Below are positions 26,096 through 36,217 of a stretch of DNA of 64,000 bases, piece after piece. The stretch comes from Betaproteobacteria bacterium (lineage in GTDB: Bacteria; Pseudomonadota; Gammaproteobacteria; Burkholderiales; Burkholderiaceae_F): the NCBI GenBank assembly GCA_016861185.1, contig BOKW01000003.1, positions 124,001 through 188,000 on the forward strand, read 5' to 3'. A model generated the notes under the pieces. It saw only the letters and a program-made list of their open reading frames with translations, had not been told where the DNA came from and made no database searches. Made by a program: the position numbers and the translations under genes. Positions within the stretch are counted from its first letter, which is position 1, and each line of letters starts with the position of its first letter.

Positions 26096-26187
26096 GGGCG
26101 CCATCAGGCGCCCCGAGATCGACAATCTCCCCTCTCCCACCGGGAAAGGGGCCGGGGGTGAGGGCTGCAGCGCGCCATCAGGCGCGC
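26096..26187. repeat. Palindromic cluster between pilT and pilU
   Basis: Two perfect seven-base hairpins with the same ATCA loop (GGGCGCC-ATCA-GGCGCCC at 26096-26113 and GCGCGCC-ATCA-GGCGCGC at 26170-26187) flank a CCCCTCTCCCACCGGGAAAG palindrome followed by GGGCCGGGGGTGAGGG. The central part is a common betaproteobacterial intergenic repeat. In the pilTU transcript it could act as an mRNA-stability or processing site. Confidence 0.7.
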
Positions 26188-26204
26188 GGGCGGGCGCGGA
26201 CGAC

Positions 26205-27248
26205 TCACCCGACAAAACTCTCCGGCGACTTCGCATAGGTGCGCGCCTCGGCCGCCGAAACGATGTTGCGCCGGACCAGGTCCATCAGCGTCTGGTCGAG
26301 CGTCTGCATGCCGAACTGGCTGCCGGTCTGGATCATCGAGTACATCTGCGCGACCTTGTTCTCGCGGATCAGGTTGCGGATCGCCGGCGTGCCGACCATG
26401 ATCTCGTGCGCCGCGACGCGGCCGCTGCCGTCCTTGATCTTCAGCAGCGCCTGCGAGATCACCGCAACCAGCGACTCCGACAGCATCGCACGCACCATCT
26501 CTTTCTCGGCGGCCGGAAACACGTCGACCACGCGGTCGATCGTCTTCGCGGCGCTGGAAGTGTGCAGCGTGCCGAACACCAGGTGGCCGGTTTCCGCTGC
26601 GGTCAACGCGAGCCGGATCGTCTCCAGGTCGCGCAGCTCGCCGACCAGCACGACGTCCGGGTCCTCGCGCAGCGCGCTGCGCAGCGCGTTGGCGAAGGAC
26701 AGCGTGTGCGGCCCGACCTCGCGCTGGTTGATGACGCACTTGCGCGACTCGTGCACGAACTCGATCGGATCCTCGATCGTCAGCACGTGGCCGTACAGGT
26801 TGTTGTTGACGTGATCGACCATCGCCGCGAGCGTGGTCGACTTGCCCGACCCGGTCGGCCCGGTCACCAGCACCAGCCCGCGCGGCTTCAGCGAGAAGTC
26901 GGCGAACACGCGCGGGCACTGCAGCTCCTCCAGCGACAGCACGCGCGACGGGATGGTCCGCAGCACCGCGGCGGCGCCGCGGTCCTGGTTGAACGCGTTG
27001 ACGCGGAAGCGCGCCAGCCCCGGCAGGTCGAACGAGAAGTCGCACTCCAGATGCTCGTCGAACATCTTGCGCTGCGCGTCGTTCATGATGTCGTAGATCA
27101 TCGCGTGCACATCCTTGTGTTCCAGGGGCGGCAGGTTGATGCGGCGTACGTCGCCGTGCACGCGGATCATCGGCGGCAGGCCCGCGGACAGATGCAGGTC
27201 GGACGCCTTGTTTTTGACGGAGAATGCGAGCAGTTCGGAGATGTCCAT
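26205..27248 (-). CDS. pilT: Type IV pilus twitching motility ATPase PilT
   Basis: The main retraction motor of type IV pili. The 347 residues have the PilT N-terminus MDISELLAFSVKNKASDLHL. Walker A is LVTGPTGSGKSTTLAAMVDH near 132, the Asp box LTIEDPIEFVHESRKC, Walker B DVVLVGELRDLETIRLALT, the His box GHLVFGTLHTSSAAKTIDRV and the AIRNLIRE motif typical of retraction ATPases near 285. The ATG at 27248 is chosen because family members begin MDI; upstream codons are non-homologous. It precedes pilU and diverges from yggS. Confidence 0.96.
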   Translation of the reverse strand: MDISELLAFSVKNKASDLHLSAGLPPMIRVHGDVRRINLPPLEHKDVHAMIYDIMNDAQRKMFDEHLECDFSFDLPGLARFRVNAFNQDRGAAAVLRTIPSRVLSLEELQCPRVFADFSLKPRGLVLVTGPTGSGKSTTLAAMVDHVNNNLYGHVLTIEDPIEFVHESRKCVINQREVGPHTLSFANALRSALREDPDVVLVGELRDLETIRLALTAAETGHLVFGTLHTSSAAKTIDRVVDVFPAAEKEMVRAMLSESLVAVISQALLKIKDGSGRVAAHEIMVGTPAIRNLIRENKVAQMYSMIQTGSQFGMQTLDQTLMDLVRRNIVSAAEARTYAKSPESFVG

Positions 27249-27413
27249 CGGCGGTGTTTCGTAGAGGATCGTTCGGACCATCGCGCCCGCTCGGCGCGAC
27301 GCCCCGCTGGATCAGGCGGCTCCGTTCGGTGGAGCCACGCGCATTGTCCGGCGCTTCCCCGCCGCCCGAAACATCAGAAAAGACAAGCGTCCAGAGGGAA
27401 ATTCGAAACCATT

Positions 27414-28121
27414 ATGTCCAGTTTGGACGAACCGCTGCAAGCCGCGCTCGCCCGCGTGCACGAACGGATTAGCGCCGCGGCGCGCGCCGCGGGCCGCGAG
27501 CCGAGCGAAATCGCGCTGCTGGCGGTCAGCAAGGCCTTCCCGGCCGAAGCGGTGATCGCCGCCGCGCGCGCCGGGCAGCGCCGCTTCGGCGAGAACTACG
27601 TGCAGGAAGCGGTCGAGAAGATCGCGCAAGTGCGCGATATGGCGCCCGATCTTGCGCTCGAATGGCACTTCATCGGGCCGATCCAGAGCAACAAGACGCG
27701 CGCGATCGCCGAGCGTTTCGACTGGGTCCATTCGGTCGACCGCCTGAAGATCGCACAGCGGCTGTCGCAGCAGCGCCCGCCCGACCGGCCGCCGCTCGCG
27801 GTGCTCATCCAGGTCAACGTCAGCGGCGAAGCCAGCAAGAGCGGGATCGCACCCGCGGAAGCTTCCACGCTGGCGCATGCGGTGGCAGGGCTCCCGCGCC
27901 TGCGGTTGCGCGGGCTGATGGCGATCCCGGAACCGGAGCAGGATGCGGCACGGCAGCGCATGCCCTTCGCCCGGCTGCGCGAGTTGCTCGAAGGTCTGCA
28001 GCGCGAAGGGCTCGCCGTCGACACGCTGTCGATGGGCATGTCGGCCGACCTCGAGGCGGCGATCGCCGAGGGGGCGAAGATCGTGCGGGTCGGCACGGCG
28101 ATTTTCGGGGAGCGAACATGA
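27414..28121 (+). CDS. yggS: YggS-family pyridoxal phosphate homeostasis protein
   Basis: A non-catalytic PLP-binding TIM barrel that keeps free PLP and amino-acid pools balanced. 235 residues. The PLP lysine is in LLAVSKAFPAEAV near 38. Other family motifs are FGENYVQEAVEKI, EWHFIGPIQSNKTR and TLSMGMSADLEAAIAEGAKI near the phosphate site, ending VRVGTAIFGER. It begins a set of overlapping genes ending in proC, an association widespread in bacteria. Its stop overlaps the next start by ATGA. Confidence 0.95.
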   Translation: MSSLDEPLQAALARVHERISAAARAAGREPSEIALLAVSKAFPAEAVIAAARAGQRRFGENYVQEAVEKIAQVRDMAPDLALEWHFIGPIQSNKTRAIAERFDWVHSVDRLKIAQRLSQQRPPDRPPLAVLIQVNVSGEASKSGIAPAEASTLAHAVAGLPRLRLRGLMAIPEPEQDAARQRMPFARLRELLEGLQREGLAVDTLSMGMSADLEAAIAEGAKIVRVGTAIFGERT

Positions 28122-29029
28122 ACGACGATGTCGGCCGATCGGACGCGGCGGCGGAACTCGACGAGATCGACCGCATCCACGACGACTTTCCCGCGGAGGC
28201 CGCGGATCGGCTGCGCCGGCTCGACGCGGCGGGATTGCCGGCCGGGCGTCTCGGCTCGTTCGCCTTCCTGCTGAACCACGTGCTCGGCGAGAAACTCGGC
28301 GCCTGGCGCGAGGCTGCGGAGCGCATCGCCGCGCTGGCGGCGCGCGCAGACGCCCCGCTGCCCGTGCTGCGGCACTGGGCGGCGGCCGCGCTGCTCGCCG
28401 AAGACGCCGATCTGGCCGGACGCGCGCAGTTGCGACTGGCCGCCGGCGCGCGGGTCGATGCCTCGATCGCCGCCGCGCTGGCGCGCGTCGGCGCGTTGAA
28501 CTTCGCCGTCGACGCCGAGCGCGACGCCGGCGCCTTCGCCGCGCTCGCCCGGGCGGCGCTCGACTTCCCGCCGAGCGCGCTGGACGCGGGCTTCGCGTCG
28601 GCGTTCAACAACGTCACCGTCGCGCTGCTGGAAAAGCTCGCCGGTCGCCCGCTCGACGAAGCGCAGCGCGACGCGTTGATGCTGGGTGCGGAGGCTGCAC
28701 GCGCGTTCTGGCTGCGCGCGGGCGGATGGATCGAGGACGAGCGCTCTGACTACCTGCGCGCGAAGGTCGCGCTGCGGCTGGGCGACCCGGAAGCCGCCGC
28801 CGCGGCAGCCGAACACGGACTTGCCGTCGTCGCCGCCAACGGCGGCGATCCGGTCGAACGCGCGTTCCTGCTGCAACCGCTTGCGGCTGCGCTCGCATCG
28901 CTGGGCAACCGCAAGCGCGCGGCGGCGCTGCGGTCCGAAGCGGCTGCGCTTGCGGCGTCCTTCGACGCGAGCCTGCAGCGGCTGATCGAGCAGGATGCGG
29001 CCGAACTTTTCGCACGGGAGCACGCATGA
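28118..29029 (+). CDS. Unknown alpha-helical protein between yggS and proC
   Basis: 303 residues that I do not recognise. The composition is very Ala/Leu/Arg-rich, and the predicted structure is almost all helix, with repeating helix pairs (for example AWREAAERIAALAARADAPL and SDYLRAKVALRLGDPEAAAA) that resemble TPR-like solenoids. No signal peptide, membrane segment or catalytic motif is visible. It overlaps yggS by ATGA at its start and proC by ATGA at its end, so it is translationally coupled to both. A role near PLP homeostasis or proline synthesis is possible but only suggested by position. Confidence 0.7.
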   Translation: MNDDVGRSDAAAELDEIDRIHDDFPAEAADRLRRLDAAGLPAGRLGSFAFLLNHVLGEKLGAWREAAERIAALAARADAPLPVLRHWAAAALLAEDADLAGRAQLRLAAGARVDASIAAALARVGALNFAVDAERDAGAFAALARAALDFPPSALDAGFASAFNNVTVALLEKLAGRPLDEAQRDALMLGAEAARAFWLRAGGWIEDERSDYLRAKVALRLGDPEAAAAAAEHGLAVVAANGGDPVERAFLLQPLAAALASLGNRKRAAALRSEAAALAASFDASLQRLIEQDAAELFAREHA

Positions 29030-29844
29030 ACGAGAACGCGCGCATCGCTTTCATCGGCGGCGGCAACATGGCGTCCGCGCTGATCGGGGGCCTGATCCGG
29101 ACCGGACGCAAGCCGCAGGACCTGCTGGCGGTCGAGATCGACGCCGCGCGGCGCGATCAGCTCGCGCGCGACTTCGGCATCGCGGTCGCGCCGGCACCGG
29201 ACGCGCGGCTCGCCCGGCTCGACGTGCTGGTGCTCGCGGTCAAGCCGCAGCAGATGAAGGAGGTCTGCAGCGCGCTGCGACCCTTCGTCGGGCAGCAGCT
29301 CGCGTTGTCCGTCGCCGCCGGCATCCGCATCGCCGACCTGGCCCGCTGGCTGGGCACCGACCGCATCGTGCGCTCGATGCCGAACACGCCGGCGCTGATC
29401 GGTCACGGCATCTCCGGACTCGCCGCCGGGCCGTCGGTGACGCCGGCGCAGCGCGAGCTGGCGGCACAGATCCTGCAAGCGGTCGGTGCGGTCGTCTGGT
29501 TCGACGACGAGGCGCAGCTCGACGCGGTGACCGCGATCTCCGGCAGCGGTCCCGCCTACGTCTTCTACTTCATCGAAGCGCTGATCCAGGCCGGCCGCGA
29601 CATGGGCCTGTCGGAGGAGCAGTCGCGTCACCTCGCGATCGAAACGCTGGTCGGCGCATCGCACCTGGCGGCCGAATCGGGCGAACCGCCCGAAACCCTG
29701 CGTGCGCGCGTGACGTCGAAGGGCGGAACGACCGCCGCCGCGATCGGCTCGATGGACGCCGATCAGATCAAGGCGAAGATCGTGGCGGCCGTGCGCGCCG
29801 CGCAACGCCGCGCGGCCGAGATGGGCGACGAGTTCGGGAAGTGA
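29026..29844 (+). CDS. proC: Pyrroline-5-carboxylate reductase
   Basis: Last step of proline synthesis, reducing P5C with NAD(P)H. 272 residues with the Rossmann start ARIAFIGGGNMASALIGGLI, the LVLAVKPQQMKEV motif near 70, MPNTPALIGHGISGL near 118, and the signature SGSGPAYVFYFIEALIQAG near 168. C-terminal LRARVTSKGGTTAAAIGSMD binds substrate. The start overlaps the preceding unknown gene by ATGA. A repeat-bounded intergenic element follows the stop, between proC and the convergent ubiA. Confidence 0.97.
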   Translation: MNENARIAFIGGGNMASALIGGLIRTGRKPQDLLAVEIDAARRDQLARDFGIAVAPAPDARLARLDVLVLAVKPQQMKEVCSALRPFVGQQLALSVAAGIRIADLARWLGTDRIVRSMPNTPALIGHGISGLAAGPSVTPAQRELAAQILQAVGAVVWFDDEAQLDAVTAISGSGPAYVFYFIEALIQAGRDMGLSEEQSRHLAIETLVGASHLAAESGEPPETLRARVTSKGGTTAAAIGSMDADQIKAKIVAAVRAAQRRAAEMGDEFGK

Positions 29845-29850
29845 CGGCTA

Positions 29851-30008
29851 TTCGGATCGCGGATTGCGGATCGCGGATTGCGCTGATCCCCGCGGTTCCG
29901 ATCTTCAATCGTGCGACGCAGGCTCGGCCTGCGACGTCCAACGGAATTCACGGGCTCAGGATCGGCAACGAAGGGGCGGACCGCTGCTCGCGATCCGCGA
30001 TCCGCGCA
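29851..30008. repeat. Intergenic repeat bounded by inverted GCGGATTGCG iterons, copy 2
   Basis: The left end reads TCGGATCGCGGATTGCGGAT and continues with another iteron; the right end has CGCGATCCGCGATCCGCG in the inverse sense. The centre contains GCAGGCTCGGCCTGC, a small hairpin. It fills the gap between the convergent proC and ubiA genes and could act as a bidirectional transcript end. It belongs with the elements at 6997-7157 and 60062-60175. Confidence 0.7.
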
Positions 30009-30014
30009 GCGCCC

Positions 30015-30890
30015 TCACCTGAGCGCGTAGTCCAGCGCGACGCCGGCAAAGACGGCAAGACCGACCCACTGGTTGTGGCGGAACGCGCGGAAGCAGTCTT
30101 CGCGCGCGCGGCTGCGGATCAGCAGGTAGTGATAGACGACGCAACCGAACGCCGCCGCCCAACCGAGGTAAAACGGCCAGCGCGCGTGGATCACGCTGCC
30201 CACGACCAGCAGCAGCGACAGGTGGGCGCCGTAGCAGAACATCACCGCGGCCACGTCCGCGCGGCCGAACAGGATCGCCGAGGAGCGCACGCCGATGCGG
30301 ATGTCGTCGTCGCGGTCGACCATCGCGTATTCGGTGTCGTACGCGACGACCCAGAACAGGTTCGCGGCGAACAGCCACCAGCCGATCGTCGGCACGTGCC
30401 CCAGTGCGGCCGCGAAAGCCATCGGAATGCCGAATGAGAAGGCGATCGCCAGATAAGCCTGCGGCAAGGGGAAGAAGCGCTTGAAGAACGGATAGGTCGT
30501 CGCCACGATCACGCCGACGACCGCCAGCCAGAAGGTCAGCGCATTCAGCGGGATCAGCAGCAATGCGGCGAGCAGCAGCAGCACGACCGCGACCGCGACC
30601 GCCTCCAGCGGAGACAATGCGCCGCTGGAGACGACCCGGTCCGCCGTGCGCTTGACGTGACCGTCGAAGTCGCGGTCGACCACGTCGTTGATCGCGCAGC
30701 CGGCCGAGCGCGTCAGGAATGTCCCGAGCACGAAGATGCCCAGCAGCAGTGCCGGCGGCTGGCCGTCGGTGGCGATCCACAGGGCAGTCAGCGTCGGCCA
30801 CAGCAGCAGCAGCACGCCGATGGGCTTGTCGAGCCGCACCAGCCGCACGTACAGGGTCCAGCGGCGGCGAATCGGGTCGAGAGCAGACAT
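30015..30890 (-). CDS. ubiA: 4-hydroxybenzoate polyprenyltransferase
   Basis: Attaches the polyprenyl tail to 4-hydroxybenzoate in ubiquinone synthesis, in the inner membrane. 291 residues with eight to nine hydrophobic helices. Both Asp-rich magnesium/diphosphate motifs are present: [19 protein letters not shown] near 67 and [18 protein letters not shown] near 185. The N-terminus [19 protein letters not shown] is typical. The ATG at 30890 is chosen because upstream in-frame residues lack family similarity. No chorismate lyase gene is adjacent. Confidence 0.95.
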   Translation of the reverse strand: MSALDPIRRRWTLYVRLVRLDKPIGVLLLLWPTLTALWIATDGQPPALLLGIFVLGTFLTRSAGCAINDVVDRDFDGHVKRTADRVVSSGALSPLEAVAVAVVLLLLAALLLIPLNALTFWLAVVGVIVATTYPFFKRFFPLPQAYLAIAFSFGIPMAFAAALGHVPTIGWWLFAANLFWVVAYDTEYAMVDRDDDIRIGVRSSAILFGRADVAAVMFCYGAHLSLLLVVGSVIHARWPFYLGWAAAFGCVVYHYLLIRSRAREDCFRAFRHNQWVGLAVFAGVALDYALR

Positions 30891-31015
30891 GCGCAGTCTG
30901 GTGTGGACGCCACGTGCTGCAACGCGGATTTGCGCTGAACAGCCGGGGGCGCTTATCGTAACAGCCGCGTCAAAGAACAAGCCCAACATCCACGCTTCAC
31001 CTGAGGAGACCCTCC

Positions 31016-32332
31016 ATGATTCGCAAGACACTTGCGGCGGGCGCGCTGGCCGCCGCGCTCGCCGCTGTAACGCCGCCCGTGGCGGCGCAGACCGAGATCC
31101 AGTGGTGGCACTCGATGGGCGGCGCGCTCGGCGAAGCGCTGAACGAACTCGCCGGCAAGTTCAACGAAAGCCAGAAGGAGTACAAGGTCGTCGCCACGTA
31201 CAAGGGCTCGTATCCCGAGTCGATGACGGCGGCGATCGCGGCGTTTCGCGCGGGACAGGCGCCGCATCTGTTGCAGGTGTTCGAAGTCGGCACCGCGACC
31301 ATGATGGCCGCCAAGGGCGCGATCAAACCCGTCTACCAGTTGATGAAGGAGCAGGGCGAGCCGTTCGATCCGAAGGCGTATCTGCCGGTCGTGACCGGCT
31401 ACTACTCGGACCAGCAGGGCAACATGCTGTCCTTCCCGTTCAACAGCTCCACTGTGATGTTCTACGTCAACAAGGACGCGTTCAAGAAAGCGGGACTGGA
31501 TCCGAACAAGGCGCCGCGCACGTGGAAAGAAGTGCTGGCCGCCGCCGACAAGCTGAAGGCCGCCGGGCAGGAGTGCGTGTACACGACGAGCTGGCCGTCG
31601 TGGAAGCACATCGAGAATTTCAGCGCCTGGCACAACCTGCCGATCGGCACCAAGGAAAACGGCTTCGGCGGACTGGACACGCAGTTCACGATCAACTCGC
31701 CGAATCACGTCAGGCACATCACGATGCTCGCCGACATGGCGAAAAAGGGGCAGTTCACCTACGCCGGTCGCACCAACCAGGGCGACGCCAAGTTTTCCAG
31801 CGGCGAGTGCGCGATGTTCACCGGCAGCACCGGCGCGCAGGCGGGCATCCGCAAGGCGGCCAAGTTCGACTGGTCGATCAACTTCATCCCCTACCACGAC
31901 GACGTTCCCGGCGCGCCGCAGAACTCGATCATCGGCGGCGCGTCGCTGTGGGTGATGAGCGGGCGCAAGGCCGAGGAGTACAAGGGCGTGGCGCGCTTCC
32001 TCGCGTTCCTGTCGCGGCCCGAGATCCAGATGGAATGGCACGTCAAGACCGGCTACGTGCCGATCACGATGGCCGCGTACGAGATGACCAAGAAGTCGGG
32101 CTTCTACGAGAAGGACCCGGGCGCGGAGCTGGCGGTCAAGCAGCTCACCAACAAGCCGCCCACCGCGAACTCGAAAGGACTGCGTTTCGGCAACTTCGTG
32201 CAGGGTCGCACGGTGATCGAAGAGGAACTGGAAGCGGCGTTCGCCGGCAAGAAGAGCCCGAAGGCGGCGCTCGACGACGCCGTGCGGCGCGCCAACGAGA
32301 TCCTGCGGCAATTCGAGGCAGCGAACCGCTGA
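31016..32332 (+). CDS. ugpB: sn-Glycerol-3-phosphate ABC transporter, binding protein
   Basis: Periplasmic receptor for glycerol-3-phosphate and its diesters. 438 residues with a signal peptide ([25 protein letters not shown]) and family sequence [40 protein letters not shown] and [26 protein letters not shown] precedes the ATG. It opens the ugpBAEC operon. A palindrome separates it from ugpA and may allow more binding protein than permease to be made. In other bacteria ugp is induced by phosphate limitation, but no Pho box is obvious in the 125 bases upstream. Confidence 0.96.
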   Translation: MIRKTLAAGALAAALAAVTPPVAAQTEIQWWHSMGGALGEALNELAGKFNESQKEYKVVATYKGSYPESMTAAIAAFRAGQAPHLLQVFEVGTATMMAAKGAIKPVYQLMKEQGEPFDPKAYLPVVTGYYSDQQGNMLSFPFNSSTVMFYVNKDAFKKAGLDPNKAPRTWKEVLAAADKLKAAGQECVYTTSWPSWKHIENFSAWHNLPIGTKENGFGGLDTQFTINSPNHVRHITMLADMAKKGQFTYAGRTNQGDAKFSSGECAMFTGSTGAQAGIRKAAKFDWSINFIPYHDDVPGAPQNSIIGGASLWVMSGRKAEEYKGVARFLAFLSRPEIQMEWHVKTGYVPITMAAYEMTKKSGFYEKDPGAELAVKQLTNKPPTANSKGLRFGNFVQGRTVIEEELEAAFAGKKSPKAALDDAVRRANEILRQFEAANR

Positions 32333-32381
32333 CTGCGTCAGCGGTTCGCCTGCGGCGGTATGCCACGGCACCCCTCCCCGG

Positions 32382-32404
32382 CCCTCCCCGCCTAGCGGGG
32401 AGGG
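32382..32404. repeat. Perfect palindrome between ugpB and ugpA
   Basis: CCCTCCCCG (32382-32390) and CGGGGAGGG (32396-32404) enclose a five-base loop, preceded by a partial CCCCTCCCCGG copy. It lies 49-71 bases after the ugpB stop and just before the ugpA start. It resembles the REP palindrome between malE and malF, which protects the upstream message and lowers downstream expression. Confidence 0.75.
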
Positions 32405-32426
32405 AACTCTCGACTCCCCGATTCGC

Positions 32427-33308
32427 GTGGAAAAACGCGTCGTCTTCCGGTCGGCGTGGCTGCCGTTCGCGCTGGTTGCGCCGCAGCTCGCCATCACGAT
32501 CGTCTTCTTCTTCTGGCCGGCATCGCAGGCGATCTGGTACTCGTTCCAGCTGCAGGACGCCTTCGGCCTGAAGACCCAGTTCGTCGGCCTGCAGAACTTC
32601 TACACGCTGTTCAAGGACCCCCACTACCTGCAGTCGTTTCGCGTCACCGCGATCTTCAGCTTCGCAGTGGCGGCGATCGGCATCGCGCTGTCGCTGTTGC
32701 TGGCGGTGTTCGCGGACCGCGTGGTGCGCGGCGCGATGGCCTACAAGACGCTGCTGATCTGGCCGTACGCGGTCGCGGCCGCGGTGGCCGGCGTGCTGTA
32801 CGCGTTCATGTTCGCGCCGTCGATCGGCATCGTTACGTTCTGGCTGAAGGGCCTCGGCGTCCACTGGAACTGGGTGATCGACGGCGATCAGGCGATGCTG
32901 CTGGTGATCATGGCAGCCGTGTGGAACCACATCAGCTACAACTTTCTCTTCTTCCTCGCCGGGCTGCAGTCGATTCCGCGCTCGCTGATCGAAGCGGCGG
33001 CGATCGACGGCGCCGGACCTTGGCGGCGCTTCTGGACGATCGTGTTCCCGCTGCTGTCGCCGACCGCTTTTTTCCTGCTGGTCGTCAACGTCGTGTACGC
33101 GTTCTTCGGCACCTTCGGCATCATCGACGCCACCACGCAGGGCGGGCCGGCCACCTCCACGCAGATCCTCGTGTACAAGGTCTATCACGACGGCGTGAAG
33201 GCCGGCGACCTGGGCGGCTCGTCAGCGCAGTCGGTGGTCCTGATGGCGATCGTCATCGCGCTGACGGTCGTGCAGTTCCGCTACATCGAACGCAAGGTCC
33301 AGTACTGA
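32427..33308 (+). CDS. ugpA: Glycerol-3-phosphate ABC transporter permease UgpA
   Basis: 293-residue inner-membrane permease with six helices. The family start is [20 protein letters not shown]. The EAA loop that docks the ATPase is [25 protein letters not shown] near 188. C-terminal [13 protein letters not shown] is typical of UgpA. The start is a GTG at 32427 with a poor ribosome-binding site, 23 bases after the palindrome. The stop overlaps the ugpE start in TGATG, so the two permease subunits are translationally coupled. Confidence 0.95.
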   Translation: MEKRVVFRSAWLPFALVAPQLAITIVFFFWPASQAIWYSFQLQDAFGLKTQFVGLQNFYTLFKDPHYLQSFRVTAIFSFAVAAIGIALSLLLAVFADRVVRGAMAYKTLLIWPYAVAAAVAGVLYAFMFAPSIGIVTFWLKGLGVHWNWVIDGDQAMLLVIMAAVWNHISYNFLFFLAGLQSIPRSLIEAAAIDGAGPWRRFWTIVFPLLSPTAFFLLVVNVVYAFFGTFGIIDATTQGGPATSTQILVYKVYHDGVKAGDLGGSSAQSVVLMAIVIALTVVQFRYIERKVQY

Positions 33309-34155
33309 TGGTCGAGCGGCGCCCCTGGCTGGACGTTCTCTCGCACCTGGTGCTGATCGCCGGCATGGTCGTCATCGCCTTCCCCGTGTACGTGACCTTC
33401 GTCGCGTCGACGCTGACGCTCGAAGAGATCATGTCGGTGCCGATGCCGCTGGTGCCCGGCGACCAGCTCGTCGAGAACTACCGGCAGGTGCTGTTCGCCG
33501 GCACCGAAAAAGGCTCGAAGGCGCCGGTGGCGACGATGCTGTTCAACAGCACCGTGGTGGCGCTGGGAATCACGATCGGCAAGATCGCCATTTCGATCAT
33601 CTCGTCCTTCGCGATCGTGTACTTCCGCTTCCGGCTGCGGATGTTCTTCTTCTGGACGATCTTCGTCACGCTGATGCTGCCGGTCGAGGTGCGCATCATT
33701 CCGACCTTCAAGGTGGTCGCCGATCTCGGCATGCTGAACAGCTACGCCGGGCTCACCCTGCCGCTGATCGCCTCGGCCACCGCGACCTTCCTGTTCCGCC
33801 AGTTCTTCCTGACGGTGCCCGACGAGCTGACGGAAGCGGCGCGCATCGACGGCGCCGGGCCGATGCGCTTCTTCTGGGACGTTCTGCTGCCGCTGTCGCG
33901 CACCAGCATCGCGGCGCTGTTCGTGATCCAGTTCGTCTACGGCTGGAACCAGTACCTGTGGCCGCTGCTGATCACGACCGACGAGTCGATGTACACGGCG
34001 GTGATCGGCATCAAGCGGATGATCGTCGGCGGCGACGCCGCGACCGAGTGGAACCTGGTGATGGCCACCGCGATGCTCGCGATGCTGCCGCCGGCCGTGG
34101 TGGTGGTGCTGATGCAGAAGTGGTTCGTCAAAGGACTCGTCGAAACGGAAAAGTG

Positions 34156-34156
<1 letters not shown>
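33308..34156 (+). CDS. ugpE: Glycerol-3-phosphate ABC transporter permease UgpE
   Basis: 282-residue partner permease. It has six predicted helices, [11 protein letters not shown] near 55, and the EAA loop [25 protein letters not shown] near 178. It contains the family segment [24 protein letters not shown]. The start overlaps ugpA and the stop overlaps ugpC, both as TGATG. With UgpA it forms the transmembrane channel. Length and order match ugpBAEC operons elsewhere. Confidence 0.95.
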
Positions 34157-35238
<1,082 letters not shown>

Positions 35239-35240
35239 CC

Positions 35241-35945
35241 TTACGCGACGGCGGACCACAGACCCAGCAGGCGCTGCGCGAAGCGCGTGCCGAGCGCCTC
35301 GTCCTCGTGCATGAAGTAGACGTACGTGCGGGCCAGTCGTCGCTCCGCGATGCGCTCGGCCCAGGCGCGCAGCTCGGCATCGTCGTAGTGCGTCCTTCGC
35401 AGCCGGACGTACGCCCGGTCCGAGGTTGCGATGAACGGCGTGTCGCCGTCGTCCGTGTCGGCGACGCACAGCGCCACCCCGCGCTCGCGCAGCGCCGCGT
35501 ACACCTCGTCGTCCTGCCAGGACGCGTGGCGGAATTCGAACGCGACCGGCGCGCCGCCGGGCAGCCCGTCCACGAACCCGCGCAGCCGCGGCAGATCCTT
35601 CTTCAGCGAAGGCGGCAACTGGAACAGCACGGCGCCCAACTTCGTCCCCAGCACGGCCGCGCGGCGGAACAGTTCGGTCGCATCGTCGCCCGCCTCGCGC
35701 AGCCGCTTCTCGTGCGTGATGCGCCGGGGCGCCTTGAGCGCGAAGACGAACCCGTCGGGGACGTCGTCGCGCCAACGCGCGAGCACGTCTTCCCTGGGTA
35801 GCCCGTAGAAGCTGCTGTTGATCTCGACGGTCGGAAGCTGCTGCGCGTAGTAGCGCAGCATCCCGTCGGCGGAAAGCTGCTCCGGATAGAAGCGGCCGCG
35901 CCACTCCTTGAACGAATAGCCGCTGGTTCCTGCGAACAGTTGCAT
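35241..35945 (-). CDS. DUF72 (YecE-like) TIM-barrel protein
   Basis: 234 residues of a family with a TIM-barrel fold and no established activity. Recognisable segments are LFAGTSGYSFKEWRGRFYPE at the start, YAQQLPTVEINSSFYGLPRE near 33, FVFALKAPRRITHEKRL near 67, GAVLFQLPPSLKKD near 105, VAFEFRHASWQ near 133 and TYVYFMHEDEALG near 208. The ATG at 35945 is chosen because the conserved strand starts at residue 2. Its neighbours give no functional clue. Confidence 0.88.
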   Translation of the reverse strand: MQLFAGTSGYSFKEWRGRFYPEQLSADGMLRYYAQQLPTVEINSSFYGLPREDVLARWRDDVPDGFVFALKAPRRITHEKRLREAGDDATELFRRAAVLGTKLGAVLFQLPPSLKKDLPRLRGFVDGLPGGAPVAFEFRHASWQDDEVYAALRERGVALCVADTDDGDTPFIATSDRAYVRLRRTHYDDAELRAWAERIAERRLARTYVYFMHEDEALGTRFAQRLLGLWSAVA

Positions 35946-35997
35946 CCGCGCTCCCGGGCGCTTGAAGCGGCCGCAGCTGTGCGGCGACCGCTTCACT

Positions 35998-36045
35998 TCA
36001 CTTGAGCGAGTTGCGCAACATCCACGCCGCTTTTTTGTCTTCGGC
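35998..36045 (-). pseudogene. Remnant of a second dps gene (last 13 or so codons)
   Basis: The minus strand reads EDKKAAWMLRNSLK and then TGA, closely matching the end of the intact Dps downstream ([13 protein letters not shown]). Only about 45 bases keep the similarity; upstream codons run into hairpin DNA. It is probably what is left of a tandem dps duplication, or a recombination scar. Confidence 0.6.
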
Positions 36046-36046
36046 C

Positions 36047-36177
36047 GGCGGACGCTTTCGCGTCCGCCTTAACTTCGCTGCGCGAAGTTAGCCTGCGACG
36101 AAAGACCGTATGGACTGCATGCGGTCGTTTGGCTCCGGCCAGCGCTGCGCGCCTTAACTTCGGCCCCGCCGAAGTTA
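36047..36177. repeat. Cluster of four hairpins between the dps remnant and dps
   Basis: GGCGGACGC-TTTC-GCGTCCGCC (36047-36068) is perfect. TAACTTCGC-TGC-GCGAAGTTA (36070-36090) and TAACTTCGGC-CCC-GCCGAAGTTA (36155-36177) are related perfect hairpins, each preceded by a GCCT or CCT and followed by GCC. GACCGTATG pairs with CATGCGGTC (36104-36126) with one mismatch. No reading frame or promoter is visible. Together they could form a structured 3' region downstream of dps. Confidence 0.65.
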
Positions 36178-36217
36178 GCCTTCACCGAAAAACGGCGTCG
36201 ACCGCATGCTGCGCGGC

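Noticed and set aside
24892-26238. A 448-codon plus-strand frame opposite pilU
   Set aside because: Shadow composition and no ribosome-binding site. pilU on the minus strand has every expected ATPase motif.
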